64,000 bases of DNA from Arsenicicoccus bolidensis DSM 15745 (GTDB taxonomy: Bacteria > Actinomycetota > Actinomycetes > Actinomycetales > Dermatophilaceae): assembly GCF_000426385.1 (NCBI RefSeq), contig NZ_AUFG01000014.1:1-64000 (forward strand). The letters are read 5' to 3'. The notes under the pieces were generated by a model, which saw nothing but the letters and a program-made list of their open reading frames with translations, did not search any database and had not been told where the DNA came from. This document shows, one piece after another, positions 54,451 through 62,781 of this stretch. A program made the translations under genes and the position numbers. Each line of letters opens with the position of its first letter. Within the stretch, counting starts at the first letter, position 1.

Positions 54451-55020
54451 TCAGCTCTGGTTGAAGAAGCCGCGCGTCGACTGCGGCGCCTCGGACTCCT
54501 CGGAGGAGACCTCGACGTGCTGCGGGGTGAGCAGGAAGACCTTGCTCGTGACCCGCTCGATGGCTCCGTTGAGACCGAAGACCAGGCCGGCGGCGAAGTC
54601 GACGAGGCGCTTGGCGTCGTCGTCGGCCATGTCACCGAGGTTCATGATGACCGGCGTGCCCTCGCGGAAGGACTCGCCGATGGTCTTGGCCTCGTTGTAG
54701 GTGCGGGGGTGGATCGTCGTGATGCGGTTCATCGGGCCGACCTCCGGGTCGCGGACGACGCGCGCCACGGGGGTGCGCTGGGGCAGGTGGGCGACGGAGG
54801 CGCGGTGCTCCTCGCGGACCGCCGTCGCGCCCGCACGGTCGTCGGACCGCGCGTCGGAGCGGGCCTCGACGAGGTGCGGCTCCCGGCGGGCCGGCTCGGG
54901 CTTGTGCGCCTCGGCCGGGCGCGAGTCGCGGGCCCCGGCCTCCTGGCGGTCGTAGGTGTCGTAGTCGTCGTCCTCGGCAAGTCCGAGGTAGACCATGGTC
55001 TTGCGCAGCGCCCCAGCCAT
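54451..55020 (-). CDS. sepF: Cell division protein SepF
   Basis: Peripheral membrane protein that anchors FtsZ filaments (actinobacteria lack FtsA). The 189-residue protein begins with an amphipathic helix (MAGALRKTMVYLGLAEDDDY), then a charged linker and the SepF globular domain: PRTYNEAKTIGESFREGTPV, LGDMADDDAKRLVDFAAG and NGAIERVTSKVFLLTPQ. The order ftsZ-pgeF-yggS-sepF is standard. Confidence 0.96.
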   Translation of the reverse strand: MAGALRKTMVYLGLAEDDDYDTYDRQEAGARDSRPAEAHKPEPARREPHLVEARSDARSDDRAGATAVREEHRASVAHLPQRTPVARVVRDPEVGPMNRITTIHPRTYNEAKTIGESFREGTPVIMNLGDMADDDAKRLVDFAAGLVFGLNGAIERVTSKVFLLTPQHVEVSSEESEAPQSTRGFFNQS

Positions 55021-55062
55021 CGCGCATCTCCTGCTCAGTCGTCGGTCACGTCGTGCCGAACG

Positions 55063-55818
55063 CTACCGGGGCGCCGGGCGGGGCCCGAGGATTGCCGACC
55101 CGACACGCAGGTGTGTCGCTCCGTGGGCGACGGCCTGCTCGAGGTCGCCGCTCATCCCGGCGGACACCAGGGTCGCACGAGGATGCGCGGACCGCACCCC
55201 GTCGGCGACCCGGGCCAGGGCGGCGAAGGCCCGCTCCGGGTCTCCGCCGCGAGGTGCGACGGCCATCACGCCACGCAGCTCGAGGTGCTCCGCCCGGCCG
55301 ACCTCGTCGGCGAGGGCCGGTATGCCGTCCGCCGGCGCCCCGCCGCGGGACCCCGAGGCGCGGTGGCCGCCATCGGCGTGGCCCTGCTCGTCGGCCTCCC
55401 CTGGCGCGTCCAGATCCACCTGCAGCAGCACGTCCAGGTCGCGCCCGGCCTGCTCGGCTCCCCGGTCGAGGGCCGCGACGAGACGGGCCCGGTCGACGGT
55501 GTGGACGACGTCGGCCCAGGCGGCCACCTGACGGGCCTTGTTGGTCTGCAGCTGACCGACGAAGTGCACGGTGAGGGCGGCACGCTCGTCAGCGGTCAGC
55601 CTCTCCAGCTTGGCGGAGGCCTCCTGCGCCTTGTTCTCCGCGACGTCTGTCACGCCCAGCGCGAGCAGGCGGCGGACGTCCTCGACGGGGAAGAACTTCG
55701 TGACGACCACGAGCTGCACGTCGCCCCGGTCACGGCCGGACGCGGAGCAGGCGGCGACGATCCGCTCCTCGACGCGGGCAAGGGCGTCGCGGAGCTCGAC
55801 CGAGCGTGCGTCCGTCAT
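55063..55818 (-). CDS. YggS-family PLP homeostasis protein
   Basis: PLP-binding TIM-barrel protein of the COG0325 family, thought to maintain free PLP pools. The 251-residue protein has VQLVVVTKFFPVEDVR (PLP Lys in the TKF motif), NKAQEASAKLERL, HFVGQLQTNKAR and MSGDLEQAVAHGATHLRVGSA. An extra low-complexity insert (about residues 140-165) is unusual. ATG 55818 overlaps the pgeF stop by one base. Confidence 0.94.
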   Translation of the reverse strand: MTDARSVELRDALARVEERIVAACSASGRDRGDVQLVVVTKFFPVEDVRRLLALGVTDVAENKAQEASAKLERLTADERAALTVHFVGQLQTNKARQVAAWADVVHTVDRARLVAALDRGAEQAGRDLDVLLQVDLDAPGEADEQGHADGGHRASGSRGGAPADGIPALADEVGRAEHLELRGVMAVAPRGGDPERAFAALARVADGVRSAHPRATLVSAGMSGDLEQAVAHGATHLRVGSAILGPRPAPR

Positions 55819-56564
55819 CAGGCCACCTCGCGTCGCAGCACGACTCCCCCGAACCGTCCGGTCGTGCCGGAGCGGCGGTAGGAGTAGAAGCGGGCGTCCT
55901 CGTAGGTGCAGCCGGGAACCCACGTCACGGCGACCCCCAGCCCGGCGAGCTGGGTCACGACGCCGGTGGCCACGTCGATCGATGGGGTCCCGGCCCAGGT
56001 GCGGGCCAGCACCTCCGGGACGACCCTCGCGGCCGCCTGCTGCATCTCGGCGGGCACCTCGTAGCAGCGACCGCAGACCGACGGGCCCACCACCGCGCTG
56101 ATGGTGCGCGCCCCGAGGTCGCGCATCGCGGCCACCGTCGCGGGCACCACACCGGCCAGCATCCCGGGACGTCCGGCGTGGGCGGCCCCCACGACACCCG
56201 CCACCGGATCGGCGAGCAGCACCGGCGTGCAGTCGGCCACGAGCACGGCCAGGGCCAGTCCAGCCCGGGAGGTCACCATCGCGTCGGCCTCACCGGCCGA
56301 CCCGTGGCAGGGTCCGTCGACCTGGACGACCTCGGCGCCGTGCACCTGGTCGACGAGGACCAGCGCCTCCGGAGCGACCCCAGCCGCCTCGGCGACCCGG
56401 CGCCGGTTGGACCTCACGGCGGTGGGGTCGTCGCCGACGTGGCTGCCGAGGTTGAGGCCTCCGGCGGCGTCGCGGCCGGCGGTGTACGGCGCGTCGCTCA
56501 CGCCGTCATGGGCGTCGGTGAAGGCCCGCCACACGGGCCCGTCCTGCTGCTGGTGGGCGAACAC
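55818..56564 (-). CDS. pgeF: Peptidoglycan editing factor / multicopper-type laccase-domain protein (PgeF)
   Basis: The 248-residue protein has the conserved metal-site residues of the DUF152 family: LVDQVHGAEV, LVADCTPVLLADP and GAAHAGRPGMLAGV, with SVCGRCYEVP. In E. coli PgeF corrects mis-incorporated residues in peptidoglycan precursors; others report adenosine deaminase activity. It follows ftsZ after a hairpin, with translation coupled to yggS. Confidence 0.93.
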   Translation of the reverse strand: MFAHQQQDGPVWRAFTDAHDGVSDAPYTAGRDAAGGLNLGSHVGDDPTAVRSNRRRVAEAAGVAPEALVLVDQVHGAEVVQVDGPCHGSAGEADAMVTSRAGLALAVLVADCTPVLLADPVAGVVGAAHAGRPGMLAGVVPATVAAMRDLGARTISAVVGPSVCGRCYEVPAEMQQAAARVVPEVLARTWAGTPSIDVATGVVTQLAGLGVAVTWVPGCTYEDARFYSYRRSGTTGRFGGVVLRREVA

Positions 56565-56585
56565 CCCACGAGGGTAGCGGCACGC

Positions 56586-56614
56586 GAGGCCCCCGCCGGG
56601 TCGGCGGGGGCCTC
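56586..56614 (-). terminator. Hairpin between ftsZ and pgeF
   Basis: Perfect 13-bp stem GAGGCCCCCGCCG (56586-56598), loop GGT, CGGCGGGGGCCTC (56602-56614), between the ftsZ stop and the pgeF start. It probably ends or thins the strong ftsZ transcript. Confidence 0.8.
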
Positions 56615-56666
56615 ACGTGGATCGGGGCGCCGGCTCCGTGAGGAGGCTCACGGGCCGAGTCCCTCC

Positions 56667-58007
56667 CTACTTCAGGAAGTCCGGGACGTCCAGGTCGGCG
56701 GCGTCGTCGTAGGTCACCTGGCGCGGGGGGCGCTGCTGGGGCTGCTGCTCGCCCTGCTGCTGCTCGGCCGGGCGGACCTGCCCGGGCGTGCCCTGCTGCG
56801 GCTGCTGCTGGGGCTGTCCCTGCTGCTGGACCGGCTGGGCCTGCTGCTGCGAGGGCTGACCCTGCTGCTGGGACTGCTGGGGCTGCTGGGGCTGCTGACC
56901 CTGGGCCCGCTGCGGCTGCTGCGGCGCCGGACGCTGCTGCACCGGCTGCTGCACGGGACGCTGCTGCTGGACCGGCTGCGGGGCCGGACGCTGCTGGGTC
57001 TGCTGCTGCGCGGGCTGCTGCGCGGGGCGCTGGGCCGGCTCCTCGCGGCGGGGCTGGGGGTCGCCGCCGTCGAAGCCGGCGGCGATGACGGTCACGCGGA
57101 CCTCGTCGCCGAGGGCGTCGTCGATGACGGATCCGAAGATGATGTTGGCCTCGGGGTGCGCGGCCTCCTGCACGAGGCGAGCCGCCTCGTTGATCTCGAA
57201 CAGGCCGAGGTCCGAGCCGCCCTGGATGGACAGCAGGACGCCGTAGGCGCCGTCGATGCTGGCCTCGAGCAGCGGCGAGGAGATCGCGAGCTCGGCCGCC
57301 TGGACGGCGCGGTCCTCGCCACGGGCCGAGCCGATGCCCATGAGCGCCGACCCGGCGCCCTGCATGACGGACTTGACGTCGGCGAAGTCGAGGTTGATCA
57401 GGCCCGGCGTCGTGATGAGGTCGGTGATGCCCTGGACACCCGACAGCAGCACCTGGTCGGCGCTGCGGAAGGCGTCGAGCATGGAGACGTTGCGGTCGCT
57501 GATCGACAGCAGGCGGTCGTTGGGGATGACGATGAGGGTGTCGACCTCCTCGCGGAGGTTGCCGATGCCGGACTCGGCCTGGTTGGCGCGGCGACGGCCC
57601 TCGAAGGTGAACGGACGGGTCACGACGCCGATGGTGAGCGCACCGAGGTTGCGGGCGATCTTGGCGACGACGGGCGCGCCACCGGTGCCGGTGCCGCCGC
57701 CCTCGCCTGCGGTGACGAAGACCATGTCGGCGCCCTGGATGACCTCCTCGATCTCCTGGGCGTGGTCCTCGGCGGCCTTCTTGCCGACCTCGGGGTCCGC
57801 CCCGGCACCCAGCCCGCGGGTCAGCTCGCGCCCCACGTCGAGCTTGACGTCCGCGTCGCTCATCAGGAGGGCCTGCGCGTCGGTGTTGATCGCGATGAAC
57901 TCGACCCCCTTGAGGCCGACCTCGATCATGCGGTTGATCGCGTTGACACCGCCGCCGCCGATGCCGACGACCTTGATGACGGCCAGGTAGTTCTGTGGTG
58001 CTGCCAC
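56667..58007 (-). CDS. ftsZ: Cell division protein FtsZ
   Basis: Tubulin-like GTPase that forms the division ring. GTP-binding [18 protein letters not shown] is near residue 100, the T7 loop [12 protein letters not shown] near 205, and the C-terminal peptide ends DLDVPDFLK, which binds SepF and FtsW. Between residues about 316 and 430 lies an unusually Gln/Pro-rich linker (53 Gln in 115 residues). The start is GTG at 58007 with GAGAGG 7 nt upstream. ftsQ precedes it by 172 bp of AT-richer sequence, probably with its own promoter. Confidence 0.98.
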   Translation of the reverse strand: MAAPQNYLAVIKVVGIGGGGVNAINRMIEVGLKGVEFIAINTDAQALLMSDADVKLDVGRELTRGLGAGADPEVGKKAAEDHAQEIEEVIQGADMVFVTAGEGGGTGTGGAPVVAKIARNLGALTIGVVTRPFTFEGRRRANQAESGIGNLREEVDTLIVIPNDRLLSISDRNVSMLDAFRSADQVLLSGVQGITDLITTPGLINLDFADVKSVMQGAGSALMGIGSARGEDRAVQAAELAISSPLLEASIDGAYGVLLSIQGGSDLGLFEINEAARLVQEAAHPEANIIFGSVIDDALGDEVRVTVIAAGFDGGDPQPRREEPAQRPAQQPAQQQTQQRPAPQPVQQQRPVQQPVQQRPAPQQPQRAQGQQPQQPQQSQQQGQPSQQQAQPVQQQGQPQQQPQQGTPGQVRPAEQQQGEQQPQQRPPRQVTYDDAADLDVPDFLK

Positions 58008-58179
58008 GGTGGGGCCTCTCCTGCTGGGGGCAACCAACCCTTAACCCTAAAGGTTGAGTGCAAGGTTATGGTTCTGTTATAGAGCGTCGAGAGAAAGGTA
58101 CGTCCTGTCCGTCGCACGGAGCAACCTTCGACCAGGCGTGTTGCCACCCGCATGGCCCAGCGATGGCCCAGCGATCGCG
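58008..58179 (-). promoter_or_regulatory. ftsQ-ftsZ intergenic region with probable ftsZ promoter
   Basis: This 172-bp gap is locally AT-rich (58030-58090). TATAAC on the minus strand near 58076-58081 could be a -10, but its -35 is poor. ftsZ in actinobacteria usually has its own promoters here. Confidence 0.4.
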
Positions 58180-58920
58180 TCAGGTCGTGGCAGGCGCGTG
58201 CGGAGCGCTGACGTTGACCGTGGCAGGAGCGCCCTTCAGCAGGGTCGACAGCACCTTGACCTTCAGCTGAGGTTCAGTGCTGTCTCCCCACAGCACCTTG
58301 GTCTTGCCGGCCTGGAAGGTCACCATGCTGGGGCCCTCGACCCGCACGGCCGACACGGTCGAGCGCAGCTCCGGCGGCAGGGCCGACAGGACCGAGATGG
58401 CCGTCTTGAGACCCTCGGGGGTGGCTGCGCCCTGGCTGGTCACGACCGGCACACCCTTGGGCGCCTCGGGAGCGGTGAGGTAGGCGACGCCCTGGCCGTC
58501 GACCAGCTGGACGTCACCCCCTCGGTCGAGGGCGAGGACCGGACGTCGAGGCTCCACGCGCACCAGGACGGTGCTCGGCCACCGCCGGGCCACGTCGACC
58601 GAGGCGTAGAGGGGCGAGCGCGTCACCCGCTGCCCCGGGCCCTCGAGGTCGACCCGGGCGAGGGGGACCCCGAGGGGCACGTCGGCGGCGCGGCGGACGG
58701 CCTCGGCCTGCGACCCCTGCACGCCCTCGACCACGACGGAGCGCACGGCCAGCACCGAGCTGAACCACACGACGTAGACGAGGCCGGCCACCAGTACCGC
58801 GGCGAGGAGGGTGAGCAGGATCGGACGCCAGCGCAGACGCCGGGCACTGCGAGCCCGGTCCTCGAACCGGGCTCGCGACGACCCACCCTCGCCGCGGCCG
58901 CCGGGACGACGGATCCTCAC
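58180..58920 (-). CDS. ftsQ: Cell division protein FtsQ
   Basis: Bitopic divisome protein, 246 residues: basic N-terminal tail, a transmembrane helix (ILLTLLAAVLVAGLVYVVWF), then the POTRA domain (VLAVRSVVVEGVQGSQAEAV ...) and the beta domain (LALDRGGDVQLVDGQGVAYL). GTG start at 58920 overlaps the murC stop (GTGA). Confidence 0.95.
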   Translation of the reverse strand: MRIRRPGGRGEGGSSRARFEDRARSARRLRWRPILLTLLAAVLVAGLVYVVWFSSVLAVRSVVVEGVQGSQAEAVRRAADVPLGVPLARVDLEGPGQRVTRSPLYASVDVARRWPSTVLVRVEPRRPVLALDRGGDVQLVDGQGVAYLTAPEAPKGVPVVTSQGAATPEGLKTAISVLSALPPELRSTVSAVRVEGPSMVTFQAGKTKVLWGDSTEPQLKVKVLSTLLKGAPATVNVSAPHAPATT

Positions 58921-60377
58921 CGGCGGACGCCCTCCTCCACGGCTGCGAGGATCTGCGGACCCAGCTGCGTCACGTCGCCCGCGCCGACCGTCAGGACGAG
59001 GTCACCGGCCCGCGCGAGTCCCGCGGCCAGCGGGGCCGCCTCGGGCCACCCGGCGACGTAGTGCACCTCGCAGGAGGGGCCACCGTCGCGGGCCGCCAGG
59101 TCCCGGACCGCGTCGGCGACCAGGGCTCCGGAGACCCCGTCGACGGGGTCCTCGCGCGCGGCGTAGACGTCCATGACGACGACGACGTCCGCCGGGCGTA
59201 GCCCCGCGGCGAGCTCGACCGCGAAGTCCTGGGTCCGGGAGTACAGGTGCGGCTGGAAGACCACGACGAGCCGCGCGGGTCGCTGCACGAGCCCCGCGGC
59301 GGTGCCGACGACGGCAGCGACCTTGCCGGGGTTGTGCGCGTAGTCGTCGACCACGGTGACGCCGCCGATCTCTCCCTTGAGCTCGAACCGGCGCCGCGTG
59401 CCGGTGTAGGCCCCGAGACCGGTGGCCGCGCGGTCCGCCCCGACCCCGAGGCCGTGGTGGGCGGCGGCATACGCGGCCGTGGCGTTGAGGACGTTGTGCG
59501 CGCCCGGTATGGCGATCGCCAGCCGCACCTCCTCGTCGCCGTCGAGGACGCGGGCCACGGTGCGGAAGCCGTCCACCTCGTGCCCGAGCACCCGCACGTC
59601 GGCCGACACGTCCGTGCCGTAGGTGAGGACGCGCACCCCGCTGTCGGAGGCGCGACGGGCGAGCGCCGCCGACCCGGCGTCGTCGGCGCAGGCCACGAGC
59701 AGCCCGCCCGGGCGGATGCTGCGGGCGAAGTCGAGGTAGGCGTCCTGGACGGCCTCGAAGGTGCCGTAGTGGTCGAGGTGGTCGGGCTGCACGTTGGTGA
59801 CGATCGCGACCTCGGGGTGGTAGACGAGGAAGGAGCCGTCCGACTCGTCGGCCTCGATCACGAAGGCCTCTCCCCCGCCGGCGTGCGCGTTGGTGCCGAG
59901 CCCGGCCAGCTCGCCCCCGATGGCGAAGGACGGGTCGGCGCCCGCGTCGATCAGCAGCGCGGTGAGCATGGACGTCGTCGTCGTCTTGCCGTTGGCACCG
60001 GCCACGGCCACCACCCGACGGGCGTCGGCGGCGCTGGCCAGCGCCTGCGACCGGTGCAGGACGCGCTTGCCCAGCCCACGGGCGCGGGCCAGCTCGGGAT
60101 CGGTCTCTCGGGTCGCCGAGGACACGACGACGGTGTCGACCTGGTCCACGGACTCGGGCCGGGCACCCACGTGCACGTCGGCGCCCGCCTGGCGCAGCGC
60201 GTCCAGCACCGGCAGGTCCTTGGGGTCGGACCCGCTCACCGGCACGTCACGGCCGAGGAGCACCCGAGCCACGGCCGACATGCCCGCGCCCCCGACGTTG
60301 GTCACGTGCACGCTTCCCAGCTCAGAGATCGGGACGACGGGGGCCGTGAAGTCGAACCGGTCCTGGTGGACGCTCAT
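58917..60377 (-). CDS. murC: UDP-N-acetylmuramate--L-alanine ligase
   Basis: Adds L-Ala to UDP-MurNAc, the first peptide step of peptidoglycan. The 486-residue protein has VHVTNVGGAGMSAVARVLLG near residue 25, the ATP P-loop VAVAGANGKTTTTSML near 115, VTNVQPDHLDHYG and PHLYSRTQDF. ATG 60377 is used; GTG 60386 overlaps the murG stop and is equally possible. Confidence 0.97.
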   Translation of the reverse strand: MSVHQDRFDFTAPVVPISELGSVHVTNVGGAGMSAVARVLLGRDVPVSGSDPKDLPVLDALRQAGADVHVGARPESVDQVDTVVVSSATRETDPELARARGLGKRVLHRSQALASAADARRVVAVAGANGKTTTTSMLTALLIDAGADPSFAIGGELAGLGTNAHAGGGEAFVIEADESDGSFLVYHPEVAIVTNVQPDHLDHYGTFEAVQDAYLDFARSIRPGGLLVACADDAGSAALARRASDSGVRVLTYGTDVSADVRVLGHEVDGFRTVARVLDGDEEVRLAIAIPGAHNVLNATAAYAAAHHGLGVGADRAATGLGAYTGTRRRFELKGEIGGVTVVDDYAHNPGKVAAVVGTAAGLVQRPARLVVVFQPHLYSRTQDFAVELAAGLRPADVVVVMDVYAAREDPVDGVSGALVADAVRDLAARDGGPSCEVHYVAGWPEAAPLAAGLARAGDLVLTVGAGDVTQLGPQILAAVEEGVRR

Positions 60378-60382
60378 CGACG

Positions 60383-61540
60383 TCACCGACCCTCTCGTGA
60401 CGTGGAGGCAAACGCCTCTTCGACCAGGTCCGCGAGCCGGCGGTCGCCGTCGCGGGTGCCGACCTGGGAGGCGGCGGTCGCCATCAGGTCCAGTCGCTCC
60501 CGGTCCCGGACCAGCGGCACCAGGACGCGGTCGACCCAGGCGGGGAGCAGCTCGGCGTCGTCCACGACCAGGCCGCCGCCGGCGGCCACGACCTCGGCGA
60601 CGTTGAAGCGCTGCTCGCCGTTGCCGATGGGCAGGGGGACGTAGACCGCGGGCAGGCCCACGGCCGTCAGCTCGCACACCATGCCCGCGCCGGCCCGGGA
60701 GACCACGAGGTCGGCGGCGGCGAAGGCCAGGTCCATGCGGTCGGAGTACTCGCGCACGACGTAGGGCGCGCCGTCGCCGAGGGCCGCCGGCTCGAAGGTC
60801 TTGCCCGCCCCGGTGACGTGCAGCACCTGGATCCCCGCGTCAGACAGCTCGCGCACGCGGGCGGCGAAGGTGTCGTTGAGGCGCTTGGCGCCGCTCGACC
60901 CGCCCGTCACGAGGACGACCGGACCGCCGTCCGCGTCCAGGCCGAAGTGCTCGAGCGCCTCGGCGCGCCGGGCGGGGCGGTCGAGACCAGAGATCTCGGT
61001 GCGCAGCGGCATCCCGAGATGGCGGGCCCCGGGGAGCCGCGTGGCGGCGAAGGTCGTCGCGACGAACCGCGTGAGGCGGGCCCCGAGCCGGTTGGCCAGG
61101 CCGGGGCGGACGTTCTGCTCGTGGATGGCGATAGGCAGGCCCCGGCGCCGGGCTGCGAGGTAGGCGGGGGTCGAGACGTAGCCGCCGAAGCCGACGACCA
61201 CGTCCGCGTCGACCTCGTCGAGGATCGCGCCGGCCGCGTCGACCGCCGCCTTGAGGGACTGCGGCAGCCGGAGCAGCGCCGCCGAGGGCTTGCGGGGGAA
61301 CGCGACCTTGGGGATGGTCCGCAGGGGGTAGCCGCGCTGGGGGACCAGCCGCGTCTCGAGCCCGGTGGCCGTCCCGAGCACCGTGACGCGCACGTCGGGG
61401 TCGCGCCGTCGGAGCTCGTCCGCGAGCGCCAGGAGCGGCGAGACGTGCCCTGCCGTGCCTCCGCCGGCAAGGACCACGGAGGCGGCTCGGCGGCCCGAGG
61501 GAGGGGTCGGGGTCGGGGTCGGTGCCGGGGTCGCGGTCAT
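60383..61540 (-). CDS. murG: UDP-GlcNAc:lipid I GlcNAc transferase
   Basis: Glycosyltransferase forming lipid II at the inner membrane face. The 385-residue protein has the donor/acceptor GGGTAGHVSPLLALADEL loop at the N-terminus, HEQNVRPGLANRLGARL and SRAGAGMVCELTAVGLPAVYV plus GNGEQRFNVAEV. Its ATG overlaps the ftsW stop (ATGA). The N-terminus has a TPTPTPP low-complexity run. Confidence 0.97.
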   Translation of the reverse strand: MTATPAPTPTPTPPSGRRAASVVLAGGGTAGHVSPLLALADELRRRDPDVRVTVLGTATGLETRLVPQRGYPLRTIPKVAFPRKPSAALLRLPQSLKAAVDAAGAILDEVDADVVVGFGGYVSTPAYLAARRRGLPIAIHEQNVRPGLANRLGARLTRFVATTFAATRLPGARHLGMPLRTEISGLDRPARRAEALEHFGLDADGGPVVLVTGGSSGAKRLNDTFAARVRELSDAGIQVLHVTGAGKTFEPAALGDGAPYVVREYSDRMDLAFAAADLVVSRAGAGMVCELTAVGLPAVYVPLPIGNGEQRFNVAEVVAAGGGLVVDDAELLPAWVDRVLVPLVRDRERLDLMATAASQVGTRDGDRRLADLVEEAFASTSREGR

Positions 61541-62781
61541 CGGTCGATCCTAGGGCGGTCGTCGCGGGCGGGCCGGGAGCGGCGCAGGCTGCGGGCCTCG
61601 CGGGCGCCGGGCTCCTCGCGGGCGAAGGCCATGAGCATGCCCAGCGCCGTGAGGGTGGAGATCAGGGCGGTGCCGCCGCCGGAGATGAGCGGGAGGGGGA
61701 CACCGATGACGGGCAGGAGCCCGGTCACGGCACCGATGTTGATGCTGGCCTGCACCACCAGCCAGGTCAGGACCCCGGCCGAGGCGATGCGGACGAAGAA
61801 GTCCTGCGACCGGAACACCAGGCGGTAGCACGCGTAGGCGAGCAGGGCGAGCAGCAGCAGGACGGTGAGGGTGCCCGGCAGCCCGAGCTCCTCGCCGATG
61901 ATGGCGAAGATGAAGTCGTTGCGGGACTCGGAGAGCCAGCCCCACTTCTCGGCGCTCTCCCCCAGCCCCTTGCCCCACCAGCCACCCTCGGCCAGGGCGT
62001 ACTTGCCGTTGACCACCTGGCGGCACAGGTCGAAGTTGGTGGCGCAGCCGTCGCCGATCCAGGCGTCGATGCGCCCCAGCCGGTTGCGGCTGGTCAGCGT
62101 CATGACCGCCACGGCGGCCACGCCCAGCAGCGCCGCGAAGCCGAAGAACCGCGCCGACACCCCGGCCGCGAAGAGCATGCCCGCGACGATGGCGAGCAGC
62201 ACCAGACCGGTCCCGAGGTCGTTGCCGGCGAGCTGCAGGCCGAGCAGCAGCACCGCCGCCGGGCCCAGCGGGATGACCGCGTGCCAGAACTGCCCGAGGC
62301 GGTCCTTCTTGCGGTCGAGGATCGCCGCGCCGAAGACCACGATCGCGATCTTGGCGAACTCCGACGGCTGCAGCTGGACGCCCGCCACCTGGATCCAGTT
62401 GCGGTTGCCCTGGAACTCCTGGCCCAGCCCCGGCACGAAGATCAGCGCCTGCAGGGCCAGGGACAGCAGGATCCCCGGCCAGGCCAGCCGCTTCCACACC
62501 CGCACCGGCAGGCGTGAGGCGACGACGCACAGGACCAGGCCGATGCCGGCGAAGAGCAGCTGGCGCAGGAACAGGTCGTAGCTGCGGATGCTCGAGGCCG
62601 AGAGGTACATGACCAGCCCGACGATCGTGAGGGCCGCGGTGACCGATGCCAGCAGGTAGTAGGTCGTGAGCGGGGTGTCGATGCTGTCGAGGAAGTCCAC
62701 CACCCGGTCGGGCAGGGTCTCGCGCCCCGTGCGTCGCGCGCGGGACGCACCCGTCGGCGAGGCTCCGGGGCGGGTCGTCAT
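61537..62781 (-). CDS. ftsW: Septal peptidoglycan glycosyltransferase FtsW
   Basis: SEDS-family polymerase, about ten transmembrane helices in 414 residues. GNRNWIQVAGVQLQPSEFAK is the SEDS signature, with the catalytic Asp in the GNDLGTG region and a C-terminal PLISGGGTALISTLTALG motif. ATG 62781 overlaps the murD stop (ATGA). Confidence 0.96.
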   Translation of the reverse strand: MTTRPGASPTGASRARRTGRETLPDRVVDFLDSIDTPLTTYYLLASVTAALTIVGLVMYLSASSIRSYDLFLRQLLFAGIGLVLCVVASRLPVRVWKRLAWPGILLSLALQALIFVPGLGQEFQGNRNWIQVAGVQLQPSEFAKIAIVVFGAAILDRKKDRLGQFWHAVIPLGPAAVLLLGLQLAGNDLGTGLVLLAIVAGMLFAAGVSARFFGFAALLGVAAVAVMTLTSRNRLGRIDAWIGDGCATNFDLCRQVVNGKYALAEGGWWGKGLGESAEKWGWLSESRNDFIFAIIGEELGLPGTLTVLLLLALLAYACYRLVFRSQDFFVRIASAGVLTWLVVQASINIGAVTGLLPVIGVPLPLISGGGTALISTLTALGMLMAFAREEPGAREARSLRRSRPARDDRPRIDR

